Assembly: GCF_000426305.1 (NCBI RefSeq)
Contig: NZ_AUFC01000005.1
Coordinates: 149,029 to 213,028 of the forward strand
Direction: 5' to 3'
DNA: 64,000 nt
Source of the DNA: Anaerovorax odorimutans DSM 5092
GTDB taxonomy: Bacteria > Bacillota > Clostridia > Peptostreptococcales > Anaerovoracaceae
The position numbers and the translations under genes are program-made. The notes under the pieces were generated by a model. It made no database searches, had not been told where the DNA came from, and saw only the letters and a program-made list of their open reading frames with translations. This document shows positions 1 through 9,553 of the stretch, piece after piece (the stretch's first letter is position 1; each line of letters begins with the position of its first letter).

Positions 1-621
1 TGCATCTTTAAGTGCGGTACATATGACTTTTTTATTATTATTTTTTAATAAATTTATTGCTTGTTCAGGTGAATCTATAATCAACATGGGAAGTCTGAAA
101 ATTGATCCTGCTGCAGCTCTTACGATTTTAGGAGAAAAAATATCTGCCGTGCCTTTTAATATTAAAGCTCCTTGATATCCGGCTCCATCTGCTGTTCTTA
201 TAATAGTCCCAATGTTTCCAGGATCTTGTAAACGATCTAAAACAATAATGTTCCCATTACTTTTTATTCTAGACAAAAAAAATTTTTTTTCATCATATAA
301 AGGTTTTTTAACTATACCTAATACACCTTGAGTTGTTTGTGTATCAGACAAATTATCAAAAATTTTATCATTTATTGCATATATTTCAATGCCCTTGTTT
401 TCTAATTTATTTTTAAGTTCATTTTTTTCATTGTTTACATTCTCTAATATAAGACTTTTTTTAAAAATTACTGTTTTTAATGTTTCTGCTTGGTTTAAAG
501 CCTCACCAATTAAATTAGGGCCTTCAATAATATAAAGTCCTGTCTTATCTCTGTATTTTTTTGCTCCCAAGCGAAATACTTTCTTATATATTTGATTTTC
601 TGTTGAACTAATTATTTTCAT
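1..621 (-). CDS. SpoU/TrmH-family RNA 2'-O-methyltransferase (partial, 3' end cut by window)
   Basis: The reading frame is open from an ATG at 621 to the first base of the window, giving 207 residues without a stop, so the C-terminus is missing. The protein starts MKIISSTENQIYKK and has the N-terminal substrate-binding part typical of RlmB/TrmH-like enzymes, then motif 1 of the SPOUT fold around residues 130-145 (LQDPGNIGTIIRTADGAG, with the conserved Asn and Arg). The family transfers a methyl group from S-adenosylmethionine to a ribose 2'-OH in rRNA or tRNA in the cytoplasm. The target cannot be told from sequence. It lies downstream of ftsZ on the same strand but beyond a terminator hairpin, so it is probably a separate unit. 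Motifs 2 and 3 lie outside the window. Confidence 0.85.
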   Translation of the reverse strand, partial: MKIISSTENQIYKKVFRLGAKKYRDKTGLYIIEGPNLIGEALNQAETLKTVIFKKSLILENVNNEKNELKNKLENKGIEIYAINDKIFDNLSDTQTTQGVLGIVKKPLYDEKKFFLSRIKSNGNIIVLDRLQDPGNIGTIIRTADGAGYQGALILKGTADIFSPKIVRAAAGSIFRLPMLIIDSPEQAINLLKNNNKKVICTALKDA

Positions 622-646
622 ACTACTGTACTCTGACTAATAGAAA

Positions 647-669
647 AAGCCGGTTTATTATACCGGCTT
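647..669 (-). terminator. Rho-independent terminator of the ftsZ transcript
   Basis: An 8-bp perfect stem (AAGCCGGT with ACCGGCTT) and a 7-base loop are followed on the minus strand by a run of five T. It begins 17 bases after the ftsZ stop and marks the end of the dcw cluster. Confidence 0.8.
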
Positions 670-685
670 ATCCGTCTCATTTATA

Positions 686-1825
686 CTAAAAGTTACCTTT
701 TTTGTCTTTACTAAGGAAAGATGGAATATCAAATTCACCGGTTAATCTTGATTTAAATATATCTTCTGGCGCTTCTTCTCTTTTTTCCCTTCTTAATATA
801 TCTTCTATATCTTCTTCTGTATTAACAGAAGCCTCAGCCTGTTCATTACTTTCAGCGAAAGCTTCTGATGATCTATCTTCAAATCCTGTGGCAATAACAG
901 TAATTACAATTTCATCTTTAAGCTCTTCTTTAACCGATGCCCCAAATATTACAATAGCATCATTATCTGCTGCCTTTTCAATCTGGTCTGCTGCCTCATT
1001 AACTTCCAACATTCCTAAATCATATCCACCCATAATATTAAGCAGTATTGCTTTAGCTCCATCTATAGATGTTTCAAGAAGAGGACTTTCTATCGCAGCT
1101 TTTACGGCATCTGTTACTCTACTGTCTCCTGAGCCTCTTCCGACTCCCATATGAGCTATTCCTCTATCACTCATTACTGTTTTTACATCTGCAAAGTCAA
1201 GATTGATAAGACCAGCCTCCGCAATCAAATCGGAAATACCTTGAACGCCTTGTTTCAAAACTTCATCTGCCATTGAAAAAGCTTGAATCATTGACGTATT
1301 TTTCTCCGCAATATGTAAAAGTTTATCATTTGGAACTACTACTAGAGAATCAACATACTTTTTTAAAAATTTGTTGCCAAGTTCTGCATGTTCCCTTCTC
1401 TTTTTCCCTTCAAATGTAAAAGGTTTTGTAACAACACCTACTGTAAGAATCCCTAGATCCTTAGCAATCTTAGCAATGACAGGTGCTGCACCTGTACCGG
1501 TACCTCCTCCCATGCCTGCTGTAACAAATACCATATCTGCACCTGATATAAATTTTGTTAAATCATCCAGATTTTCTTCTGCTGATTTTTGTCCGATTTC
1601 AGGATTTCCTCCTGCACCAAGACCTCTCGTAAGCTTTTCGCCTATCTGAAATTTTGTCTCTGCTTTCGATCCAGCCAAAGCCTGCTTGTCCGTATTTACG
1701 GACATAAATGTAACACCCTTTAAACCTGCATCTATCATTCTGTTGACGGCATTACAACCGCCGCCACCTATTCCAATTACTTTAATTTGAGCTGTGTTTT
1801 GATCGTTTACTTCAAACTGCAACAT
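686..1825 (-). CDS. ftsZ: Cell division GTPase FtsZ
   Basis: FtsZ is the tubulin-like GTPase that polymerises at midcell and recruits the divisome. The 379-residue protein has the nucleotide-binding [13 protein letters not shown] loop near residues 18-30, the tubulin signature GGGTGTG at residues 106-112, and the conserved C-terminal tail peptide DIPSFLSK that binds membrane tethers. I start it at the ATG at 1825: an AGGAGG at 1836-1841 is correctly spaced for this codon, and the next ATG upstream (1855) would place that site inside the gene. It is the last gene of the dcw cluster, directly after sbp. The usual neighbour ftsA is absent, so the tether must be encoded elsewhere or be SepF-like. 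Confidence 0.97.
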   Translation of the reverse strand: MLQFEVNDQNTAQIKVIGIGGGGCNAVNRMIDAGLKGVTFMSVNTDKQALAGSKAETKFQIGEKLTRGLGAGGNPEIGQKSAEENLDDLTKFISGADMVFVTAGMGGGTGTGAAPVIAKIAKDLGILTVGVVTKPFTFEGKKRREHAELGNKFLKKYVDSLVVVPNDKLLHIAEKNTSMIQAFSMADEVLKQGVQGISDLIAEAGLINLDFADVKTVMSDRGIAHMGVGRGSGDSRVTDAVKAAIESPLLETSIDGAKAILLNIMGGYDLGMLEVNEAADQIEKAADNDAIVIFGASVKEELKDEIVITVIATGFEDRSSEAFAESNEQAEASVNTEEDIEDILRREKREEAPEDIFKSRLTGEFDIPSFLSKDKKGNF

Positions 1826-1899
1826 AGTCCAGCAACCTCCTGTCACCATATTCACATAATAATATAGGTAATTATACCATACTTTGTGTTCTTATGCAC

Positions 1900-2268
1900 C
1901 TATTTATCGTCTATATTGTTATTTTTTTTTAATATATATTTGTCTATTAATAACCTCCTTATCACTGCCAAATTTTGGAATAGCCTTCCGCCAAACGTTA
2001 AAATTGCAGCATAATAAAGTGGTACTCCCAATTTATCTCCTAAATACGCTAAAGCTCCTGCTAAAAGAGCATTCACAATAAATCCGCTTATAAAAATCAA
2101 ATTGTTATATTTTCCATCAAGCTGGGCTCTGATAGCACCAACAAGGGAGTCTATAGCCGCTAATAAACCCATTGTAATATAAAACGAAAATTCAGTTGGA
2201 TAAGTTATATTAAAAGCAAACCCTAATCCGATTCCCCCTATTAATCCTATAATCATTGCAATTATCAT
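1900..2268 (-). CDS. sbp: Small basic membrane protein Sbp (DUF1290)
   Basis: This 122-residue protein has about three hydrophobic segments, a Gly-rich first helix (IIGLIGGIGLGFAF), the family segment GLLAAIDSLVGAIRAQLDGKYN, and a lysine-rich tail. It matches the DUF1290 small basic proteins that sit before ftsA or ftsZ in Firmicutes. Their molecular role is not known. It follows the second DUF881 gene with only 4 bases between them and precedes ftsZ, so it is co-transcribed with the division genes. Confidence 0.88.
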   Translation of the reverse strand: MIIAMIIGLIGGIGLGFAFNITYPTEFSFYITMGLLAAIDSLVGAIRAQLDGKYNNLIFISGFIVNALLAGALAYLGDKLGVPLYYAAILTFGGRLFQNLAVIRRLLIDKYILKKNNNIDDK

Positions 2269-2272
2269 TTTA

Positions 2273-2989
2273 TTAATCCTCCATTACTTTCGTTATATAT
2301 TTATAAGTCTGATTTTCTGTATAACTTGGAATAGTAATATTATCTTTAATTGTTACTTTACAAATTACACCCCAAAATTTTAATTCAGTAGCGATACCTT
2401 CGGGAGCTACTAATGTGGATGCCATTCTTTTAGCATCTCCTATAGCTTTTATTTCAAAAGGTCTAGCATAAGTTTGTCCATTAATTCTGATTGTATATCC
2501 TGCACATGAGATTGCTGAAGTATTTATAATTCTTTGACCATTTACAGAAATTGCTTCTGCACCTGCTCGTTTCAATTCATTTAAGATTCTCAAAATATCC
2601 CAATCATGAACCATAATATTATTCACATTTTCACCCTCATAAAGATCTCTTGTTCCATCATCTACAAGAACTTCTACGCCGCTTCCCTTAACGGAGGCTT
2701 CTCCACTGGCCATTTTATAAAATTCCAGTTCTTCAATCATCTTCTTTTGTAATTTATCATCGGTATTTCCAGCAAGTTTTTCATATTCTCCCAGTTTAGT
2801 TTGTGCATCTTCTATCAAGCTCTCTACTTTATCTATATCCTTTTTTTCAGCTTCTATATTTGTTTTATAATCACTGATATTTTTAAGAGAAACATACACT
2901 GGTAATCCATGACTTCCCCTTGCAATAAAAATAAAGGATGAACCAACTAGAAAGCTCATGATAAATAACATAATTATTCTTAATTTCAA
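2273..2989 (-). CDS. DUF881 membrane-anchored protein (YlxX-like)
   Basis: A short N-terminal transmembrane helix (residues about 5-22) is followed by a coiled-coil stretch rich in Glu and Lys and by the DUF881 domain, recognisable by VKGSGVEVLVDDGTRDL, the segment ILNELKRAGAEAISVNGQRI and the closing region before VIKDNITIP. The domain is thought to face the cell surface; its function is unknown. The start is uncertain: an ATG at 3043 lies inside the upstream gene, whereas a TTG at 2989 has GGTGAT just upstream and leaves a 13-base gap. It is a paralogue of the preceding gene and part of the tail of the dcw operon. Confidence 0.82.
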   Translation of the reverse strand: MKLRIIMLFIMSFLVGSSFIFIARGSHGLPVYVSLKNISDYKTNIEAEKKDIDKVESLIEDAQTKLGEYEKLAGNTDDKLQKKMIEELEFYKMASGEASVKGSGVEVLVDDGTRDLYEGENVNNIMVHDWDILRILNELKRAGAEAISVNGQRIINTSAISCAGYTIRINGQTYARPFEIKAIGDAKRMASTLVAPEGIATELKFWGVICKVTIKDNITIPSYTENQTYKYITKVMED

Positions 2990-3002
2990 TGTTATCACCA
3001 GC

Positions 3003-3752
3003 CTATTCTGTTTTTTCTGCCGAATCTTCTGCCGATGCAGCATATCTAAACTTAATTACTCCGCTAAATCTCGGTATTTCAATTTCATCTTTTTTATCAA
3101 TATCAACCTGCAATGCATACCTGTCTTTTCTGACCATTTCATATACAATACCATATTTAATCGTTATTGCAGATTCTATTGTATTGGGATTCCCAATTGC
3201 TTTTATAATATAAGGCGGTGCTGTAGGTACACCATTTATATTTACATTATTGCCTGCCAAACTGATTTCTGTAGTACTGATAATTCTCTGGTCATTAATT
3301 GATATTGCTTCAGATCCTGCATCCTTTAATTTATTTACAAGTTCAAGCAATAATTGATAATTGTCCATTATTGTACTTCTTTCTTCTATTAAACCTTCTT
3401 CCGGTACCGGATCATCAATAGTAATAATAACTCCCGGTCCCTTAACATCCACAACTCCGGCAAGCATCTTATATTTTTCTAAATCTGTAACAATACCTTT
3501 TAAGAAATAGTCTTCATTTGCCTTATCCTTTTCAATTTGATCCATTCTATTTTCAAGCTCCATTAATTCTGATAAAGCATCTTCTTTTTCAGCTCTTAAT
3601 TTTGTCAATTCTGTTTCATAAACTTTTAATTTTGAAACAGGAACAAGTCCTCCTATTTCCGAACTTTTAGTTGTACTAATCTGTATGGATATTACTAATC
3701 CAATACAAAGGGCTAATAATCCTACAATAATAACTCCACTCTTTTTTTTCAT
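3003..3752 (-). CDS. DUF881 membrane-anchored protein (YlxW-like)
   Basis: The 249-residue protein has one N-terminal transmembrane segment (VGLLALCIGLVISIQI), a predicted coiled coil around residues 45-85 (repeated Glu/Lys/Leu) and a DUF881 domain with VKGPGVIITIDDP, LVNKLKDAGSEAISINDQRI and a YEMVRKDRYALQVDI tail. It is a tandem paralogue of the next gene, as in the ylxW-ylxX pair of Bacillus. Two ATGs lie side by side; AGGAG is 3 bases from the first and 6 from the second, so I use the second at 3752. It follows divIB within 9 bases. Confidence 0.85.
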   Translation of the reverse strand: MKKKSGVIIVGLLALCIGLVISIQISTTKSSEIGGLVPVSKLKVYETELTKLRAEKEDALSELMELENRMDQIEKDKANEDYFLKGIVTDLEKYKMLAGVVDVKGPGVIITIDDPVPEEGLIEERSTIMDNYQLLLELVNKLKDAGSEAISINDQRIISTTEISLAGNNVNINGVPTAPPYIIKAIGNPNTIESAITIKYGIVYEMVRKDRYALQVDIDKKDEIEIPRFSGVIKFRYAASAEDSAEKTE

Positions 3753-3761
3753 CATATGCTC

Positions 3762-4508
3762 CTACTCCACAAGAGGACTAAATGCAAAATATCCGTCCGC
3801 ACCTACTTTTATTGTTCCTCTTTTTATTCCTTTTGAATAATAATCATAAAGAACTTCTTGTAATGTCTCCATATTGTTCAATATATTTTCCGGCGTTCCC
3901 TCACAAATTAACTGATCGTATATATATGCCTTTATTATTATATTTGATATATCAATTTTTTTAAAGTATAAATCATATTTTTCCATTTTTTTTAACATTG
4001 ACAGCGTGTCCGTCAAAAGAGAATTTTCTTCTACCTCAAGTGGAGTTCCCGTATCAATGTTTTTTACCGTCATCCCAAGAAGAATAGTAAGTTTAGGTTC
4101 TATGCTGACTTTTCTTAAAACCATTCCTTCAGAATCAATTATAACATACTCTTCCCCATATGGGATAGCCGCATATTCTTCACGTTCTTCGACAATAATT
4201 TTAATAGTGTCTGGAAGTCTTCTTTTTACTTTTACACTTTTTATATATGAATCTTTAAGTAATCGTTCTTTCATATCTGACGTAGAAACTTTAAATAGAT
4301 TTTTTCCAGCCTTTGCTTTAGCTATACTTATTACCTGTTCACTTGTATAATAATTATTATTTTCAACTTTTATTTTCTGTATATCAAAGAGACTGGAAGT
4401 TAAAAACAAATACAATGCCGTACATAATACTATAAAAATAAAAAATTTTAATAAGTAACGTTTCTTTTTTCTTTTTTTCTTTTTTCTATTTGTACTGTTT
4501 TTTTCCAT
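3762..4508 (-). CDS. divIB: Cell division protein DivIB/FtsQ
   Basis: DivIB is a bitopic divisome protein that works with FtsL and DivIC to control septal peptidoglycan synthesis. The 248-residue protein has a very basic cytoplasmic start (a run of Lys and Arg), one transmembrane helix at about residues 20-40, the POTRA domain beginning LFDIQKIKVENNNYYTSEQV, and the FtsQ-type beta domain (VKVKRRLPDTIKIIVEEREE). It lies between murA and the DUF881 genes, its usual place in Clostridia. Confidence 0.92.
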   Translation of the reverse strand: MEKNSTNRKKKKRKKKRYLLKFFIFIVLCTALYLFLTSSLFDIQKIKVENNNYYTSEQVISIAKAKAGKNLFKVSTSDMKERLLKDSYIKSVKVKRRLPDTIKIIVEEREEYAAIPYGEEYVIIDSEGMVLRKVSIEPKLTILLGMTVKNIDTGTPLEVEENSLLTDTLSMLKKMEKYDLYFKKIDISNIIIKAYIYDQLICEGTPENILNNMETLQEVLYDYYSKGIKRGTIKVGADGYFAFSPLVE

Positions 4509-4549
4509 TTGTATTTATCCTTTAAATTGTTATTCCTTTGTAAATTAAA

Positions 4550-5800
4550 TTAGACTCTAAATATATCTGCACCCAATTTTCTAAGTGTTTCATCAAAATC
4601 ATCGTAACCTCTATCTATATGACAAACATTTTCAACAATTGTCGTTCCATTTGCACCTAATCCTGCAATAACCAATGCTGCTCCGCCTCTTAAATCCTTA
4701 GCCGAAACTGTTGCTCCTTCCAGAGATTCAACACCCGTAACAACTGCACTTCTTCCATCAACCACAATTTTTGCTCCCATACTTTTTAAGTTATTAACTT
4801 GTTTAAATCTATTTTCAAATATTGTTTCAACAATTAGGCTCGTTCCTTTTGCAATAGTTAAAACAGAAAGCATTTGAGATTGCATATCCGTTGGGAATCC
4901 GGGATAAGGCTGGGTTTTTATAATTTCTATAGAATTCAATTTTTCTGGAGCTTTTAGGTATATCCAATCTTTTCCTTCATCAATTTTACATCCTGTCTCT
5001 CTTAATTTAGATACTGTCATAATCATATGTTTAGGGATAGAATTTCTTATTAAAATTTCTCCTCCTGTCATTGCTGCAGCAGCCAAAAAAGTACCACATT
5101 CTATCCTATCAGAAATAACTGAATGTGTAACGTCATGAAAGGAATTTCTTCCATTTATTACAATCTCACTCGTACCTGCACCTTTTACTTGTGCTCCAAT
5201 ATTGTTTAAATAATTTTGTAAATCGATAATTTCCGGTTCTTTAGCTGCATTTACAATAATTGTTTCACCTTCAGCACAAGCAGCAGCCATCATTGTATTT
5301 TCTGTAGCACCAACACTTGGAAAGTCTAAAGCTATTCTATTTCCAACAAGTTTTTCCGCTGTACATTCTAAATATCCATGATCTTCTTTTATTTTAACAC
5401 CTAATTGCTGCAGGGCAGAAAGATGAATGTCAATTGGTCTAAGGCCAATCTCACACCCTCCTGGGTAACTTAAAATGGCTTTTCCGAATCTGGCTATCAT
5501 AGGCCCCATCAAAAAAACAGAAGATCTCATTTCTCGCATTAACTTTTCCGGGATCTCTAAAGTATGAATATCTTTAGAATCTATTATTATAGACCCGTTT
5601 TCTTTTTTTACTTTACAGCCAATTTGTCTGAGTATTGTTGTCATATTTTTTACATCAGACAAATTAGGGCAATTATCTAATTTGCTTTCTTTCCCAGTAA
5701 TAATTGTTGCAGCTAGTATAGGAAGTACGGCATTTTTAGCTCCTGAGAGAGTTATTTCTCCCTGAAGTTTTTTTCCGCCGGTTATTTGATAACTGTCCAC
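4550..5800 (-). CDS. murA: UDP-N-acetylglucosamine 1-carboxyvinyltransferase MurA
   Basis: MurA adds enolpyruvate from PEP to UDP-GlcNAc, the first committed step of peptidoglycan synthesis. The 416-residue length is usual. The N-terminal GGKKLQGEITLSGAKNAVLP and the catalytic loop YPGGCEIGLRPIDIHL are present; the reactive cysteine, the fosfomycin target, is Cys116. The C-terminal part has the typical RGGAALVIAGLGANG. It lies between murG and divIB inside the dcw operon, so this copy is probably the main one. Confidence 0.96.
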   Translation of the reverse strand: MDSYQITGGKKLQGEITLSGAKNAVLPILAATIITGKESKLDNCPNLSDVKNMTTILRQIGCKVKKENGSIIIDSKDIHTLEIPEKLMREMRSSVFLMGPMIARFGKAILSYPGGCEIGLRPIDIHLSALQQLGVKIKEDHGYLECTAEKLVGNRIALDFPSVGATENTMMAAACAEGETIIVNAAKEPEIIDLQNYLNNIGAQVKGAGTSEIVINGRNSFHDVTHSVISDRIECGTFLAAAAMTGGEILIRNSIPKHMIMTVSKLRETGCKIDEGKDWIYLKAPEKLNSIEIIKTQPYPGFPTDMQSQMLSVLTIAKGTSLIVETIFENRFKQVNNLKSMGAKIVVDGRSAVVTGVESLEGATVSAKDLRGGAALVIAGLGANGTTIVENVCHIDRGYDDFDETLRKLGADIFRV

Positions 5801-5884
5801 AAAATTACACCTCCGCAGAATGTCTGAGACATATTCATATCCGTCTGTTACTATAATATGAACATTTCTGAAAGGTGTGCCTGT

Positions 5885-6982
5885 TTAAATCTGCAAATTA
5901 TCATATATGACATTAACCGCATCTATACGGCCTATATTTTCACTCATCAAACTCATATGCTTCAAAGCTTCTTTATCCTTCTTTAATCTCAATATTGTAG
6001 AAATTAATTTTTCTTCATTTAAGTCTTTTTCTTCGATTATAATAGCTCCCCCTTTATCTGATACAACTTTAGCATTAAAATATTGATGATTTGCTGTAAC
6101 ATTAGGAGAAGGTATTAAAATTGATGCCTTACCGCAAGCTGTAATCTCTGAGACAGTAAGAGCGCCGGATCTGCTTATAATTAAATCAGATGCTAATATA
6201 TATTCATGCATATTATCAGCATATTCCATAATATTAATTTTTCCTGAAAGTGATATATTTTTTTTAATTAATTGAGATTTTATTTTTTCATAATAAAGTT
6301 TACCCGTAATAAAAAATACTTTAATATCGGAAATATTGTTTACTTTTTCTATAACCTTTACCATATTTTCATTAATAATTCCGGCACCACGGCTTCCTCC
6401 AAAACACAATAAAACAAATTCATTATCCTTTATCCCCAATTTTTCTCTATAATTATTACTACCATTTATAATAAAACTTTTTCTTATAGGGTTACCCGTA
6501 ACTATTAATTTTTCGGGTTTTTTAAAATATTCCTTAGATTCGGGGAAACTGATAAATACTTTATTAACATACTTTTCCAAAAGTTTATTTGTAACACCAG
6601 GAAAAGCATTTTGCTCATGAATAAATGTGCGAATACCTTTTTTATGTGCAGCTCTTACAACGGGGCCACAAACATATCCTCCTGTACCGATTACAATATC
6701 AGGATTAAATTTTTCTATAATCTTTTTAGCTTGTTTATTTCCCTTTGCTAAATCAAGTATGGTCTTGATATTTTTAAAAATATTTTTACGATTAAAACCA
6801 CTTACTGTGATAAATTCAATAGGATATCCACTTTTAGGGACTAAATCCTTTTCCATACCCCTTTTTGTTCCCACAAACAAAATCTCAGCATCTGGATTTC
6901 TTCTCTTTATTTTATCTGCAATAGCAACAGCAGGATATATATGCCCGCCAGTGCCGCCGCCAGTCATAATAACTTTTATCAT
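5885..6982 (-). CDS. murG: UDP-GlcNAc:lipid I N-acetylglucosaminyltransferase MurG
   Basis: MurG converts lipid I to lipid II on the inner face of the membrane. The 365-residue GT-B protein has the first glycine loop GGGTGGHIYPAVA at residues 8-20, HEQNAFPGVTNKLL, the C-domain loop FGGSRGAGIIN and the nucleotide-sugar site region ASDLIISRSGALTVSEI. The start ATG has AGGAG 7 bases upstream. It lies between ftsW and murA. Confidence 0.96.
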   Translation of the reverse strand: MIKVIMTGGGTGGHIYPAVAIADKIKRRNPDAEILFVGTKRGMEKDLVPKSGYPIEFITVSGFNRKNIFKNIKTILDLAKGNKQAKKIIEKFNPDIVIGTGGYVCGPVVRAAHKKGIRTFIHEQNAFPGVTNKLLEKYVNKVFISFPESKEYFKKPEKLIVTGNPIRKSFIINGSNNYREKLGIKDNEFVLLCFGGSRGAGIINENMVKVIEKVNNISDIKVFFITGKLYYEKIKSQLIKKNISLSGKINIMEYADNMHEYILASDLIISRSGALTVSEITACGKASILIPSPNVTANHQYFNAKVVSDKGGAIIIEEKDLNEEKLISTILRLKKDKEALKHMSLMSENIGRIDAVNVIYDNLQI

Positions 6983-7027
6983 TTTTTTCTCCTAAAGCAC
7001 ATGCACCTTATTACATTCAACATATAT

Positions 7028-8140
7028 TTATTTTGCCGAATGCCGCGATATATTTAATAAAATACCCATGGCTCCCATAAACAGCATAAGGGCATTTCCT
7101 CCATAACTTACAAACGGCAGTGTGATTCCTGTTGGCGGCATTGATGATGTAACTACTGCTATATTTAAAATTACTTGTAAAGCTAGCATAATTGTAATTC
7201 CTGAAGCCATAAAGCAGCCAAACATATCAGGAGCATTCATAGCAATATGAATTCCTCTCCAAATTAGCAATAAATAGCATGCTATTAATATTAGACAGCC
7301 AACAAACCCCAGCTCTTCACCGATTATTGCAAAGATAAAATCATTTTGAGGTTCTGGTAAATAAAGTGTTTTTTGAATACTTTTTCCAAGACCTACTCCA
7401 AAAATTCCACCAGATCCTAAAGCCAATAAAGATTGTACTACTTGATAACCATCCCCCAGCTCATCCTTAAAAGGATCTAAAAAGCTCATAAATCTTTTTA
7501 ATTTTTCACCGCCTCCGGTCATAATAAGACCGAAAATTCCCATAGCACCTAAGCCTACAATTCCTACAAAATAGAACAGACTTAATCCTGCAACAAACAT
7601 TATTCCAACAACAATACCAACCACAGTAATTGCGGTAGATAAATTAGGTTGCTTATAAATAAGTGCAAACATCATTCCTGCTAAAAATAATAGTGGTATT
7701 ACTCCCCTTGTCAAAGATTTTATTCTGCTTGGGTCTTGGCTCAAATACCAAGATACAAAAATTATTACAGCTATTTTGGCTATTTCACCAGGCATTATCG
7801 TCATTTCCCCAACACCAATCCATCTAGTCGCATTATTTCTGGTCAAGCCAATTGGTGTAAACAGTAAAAATAATAATAAAAAACTAATAGAAATAATTGC
7901 TGGAGCAAATCTAGCATAAACCTTGTAATCCACAAGAGCAGTACTAATCATAAGTATAAGACCAATACATGCCCATAAAACATCTCTTTTCAAATAATAA
8001 TATGGATCTCCGCTTGCATTTATGGCATTATAATAGCTCGCACTAAATACCATGATGATACCAAATACCACCAAACCAAGTGTCAGTATTGTCAATATGA
8101 AATCACCTGATTTCATTCGTGTACGTTTTTTACCAGCCAT
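7028..8140 (-). CDS. ftsW: SEDS-family glycosyltransferase FtsW/SpoVE
   Basis: A ten-helix SEDS protein of 370 residues that polymerises lipid II, normally paired with a class B PBP. Family motifs include FSASYYNA, PNLSTAITVVGI, SLLALGSGGIFGVGLGKS, the YLPEPQNDFIFAIIGEELG loop and the end motif LPFVSYGG. Its place between murD and murG fits either FtsW or SpoVE; in spore formers the two are hard to tell apart. The likely partner is the PBP at 13157-15151. The ribosome site is weak (GGGG, 13 bases upstream). Confidence 0.93.
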   Translation of the reverse strand: MAGKKRTRMKSGDFILTILTLGLVVFGIIMVFSASYYNAINASGDPYYYLKRDVLWACIGLILMISTALVDYKVYARFAPAIISISFLLLFLLFTPIGLTRNNATRWIGVGEMTIMPGEIAKIAVIIFVSWYLSQDPSRIKSLTRGVIPLLFLAGMMFALIYKQPNLSTAITVVGIVVGIMFVAGLSLFYFVGIVGLGAMGIFGLIMTGGGEKLKRFMSFLDPFKDELGDGYQVVQSLLALGSGGIFGVGLGKSIQKTLYLPEPQNDFIFAIIGEELGFVGCLILIACYLLLIWRGIHIAMNAPDMFGCFMASGITIMLALQVILNIAVVTSSMPPTGITLPFVSYGGNALMLFMGAMGILLNISRHSAK

Positions 8141-8161
8141 TCGATTTTATATACCCCTAAC

Positions 8162-9532
8162 TTATTTTTCTAACTTATTGATACAATTTTTAAAATGTTC
8201 ACCTCTTTGCTCAAAGCAAGTATACATATCCCAACTTGCACAAGCAGGAGATAATAGCACAGTATCACCAGATTTAGCTAATTTGAAGCCTTCTGTTACA
8301 CATTCTTCCATATCTTTAGCCAAATGAATATTAGTGAATCCTTTATCTTCTGCAGTTTTCTTTATCTTTTCCGCTGTCTTTCCTAGAAGCATTAAATGCT
8401 TAACCTTTTCATTAAATGCATCTATAAAATCTGTAAAATCAGAGTTTTTATCATATCCCCCCGCAATTAAAATAATGTCACCCTTTATTGCTTCAAGAGC
8501 TTTAATAGAAGCATCCGGATTAGTTCCTTTAGAATCATTCACAAATGAAACTCCATCTACTTCTCCGCAAAATTCTAATCTATGTTCTACTCCTTCAAAT
8601 TCTTTTAAACTTTTACCGATTGTTTCAACACCAATACCAGAAAAATACGATATAGCTGCAGCTGCCAATGCATTTTCTAAGTTATGCGCTCCTGGTATTT
8701 TAAGATCATCAACACGACAAATATTATATATTTTTTCATTTTCATCTTTAATTACAATATTCTCATTTAAAACAAAACATCCAAAATCCAATATTTTTTT
8801 TCTGCTGAAAGGAACAATTTTAGCTCTGCAATTTTTTAATAATTTCATACACTCAGGATCATCTGCATTAACAACAAAATAATCATTGGGCTCTTGATTC
8901 TGAAAAATTTTAGCTTTAGCATTAGCATAATTTTCAAGGGTCTTATGTCTGTCCATATGATCAGGAGTAATATTTAAAAGCGCTGAGATTTCCGGTTTAA
9001 AATATTTTGTAGTTTCCAGCTGAAAACTACTTGTTTCTGTTACCAGCCAATCATCGTCCTTTGTTGACATAGCTTTAGAAATAACTGCAACGCCCACATT
9101 TCCCACTACATAAGTCCATCTTCCTGCATCTTTAAATATTTTCCCGACCAAAGTTGTAGTAGTCGTCTTTCCGTTTGTTCCTGTTATCGCTACATATTTT
9201 CCTTTTCCAACTCTAAAAGAAATCTCTAGTTCTCCTATAATTTCAGCTCCTGATTTCTTTGCTTCTTCTATAAACGGAATATCCAATGGAACACCTGGGC
9301 TCATTACCACCATATCTAACCCTAAGTCTTTTATATTATTAGGTTCTATGCCAAAATAACAATTTGTATTTTTATTCCTAAAATATTGAATAAGCTGCGG
9401 ATCTATTTGTTCTTCCTTTTTTCTATCATAAACAGATACGTCTGCGCCTAACTTCAATAAAGCCTGCGCAGCTGCAATTCCTGATTTGCCCATTCCTACC
9501 ACTAGTACATTCTTACCTTTTAATTGATTCAT
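8162..9532 (-). CDS. murD: UDP-N-acetylmuramoyl-L-alanine--D-glutamate ligase MurD
   Basis: MurD adds D-Glu to UDP-MurNAc-L-Ala using ATP. The 456-residue protein has all three Mur ligase domains: the N-terminal Rossmann-like UDP-binding domain (VLVVGMGKSGIAAAQ), the central ATPase with P-loop GTNGKTTTTTLV and NITPDHMDRH, and the C-terminal domain with VNDSKGTNPDASIKAL and LLSPACASWDMY. AGGAGG-type site (GGAGGTAAGTT) precedes the ATG. It is complete, which contrasts with the shortened MurE of the same operon. Confidence 0.96.
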   Translation of the reverse strand: MNQLKGKNVLVVGMGKSGIAAAQALLKLGADVSVYDRKKEEQIDPQLIQYFRNKNTNCYFGIEPNNIKDLGLDMVVMSPGVPLDIPFIEEAKKSGAEIIGELEISFRVGKGKYVAITGTNGKTTTTTLVGKIFKDAGRWTYVVGNVGVAVISKAMSTKDDDWLVTETSSFQLETTKYFKPEISALLNITPDHMDRHKTLENYANAKAKIFQNQEPNDYFVVNADDPECMKLLKNCRAKIVPFSRKKILDFGCFVLNENIVIKDENEKIYNICRVDDLKIPGAHNLENALAAAAISYFSGIGVETIGKSLKEFEGVEHRLEFCGEVDGVSFVNDSKGTNPDASIKALEAIKGDIILIAGGYDKNSDFTDFIDAFNEKVKHLMLLGKTAEKIKKTAEDKGFTNIHLAKDMEECVTEGFKLAKSGDTVLLSPACASWDMYTCFEQRGEHFKNCINKLEK

Positions 9533-9553
9533 AACTTACCTCCATGCTGCTCT

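Noticed and set aside
702..1649. Long antisense ORFs inside ftsZ and similar plus-strand frames inside murG, uvrA, ilvB and others
   Set aside because: They lie fully inside conserved genes on the other strand, have Ser/Leu-rich low-complexity products and no start signals.
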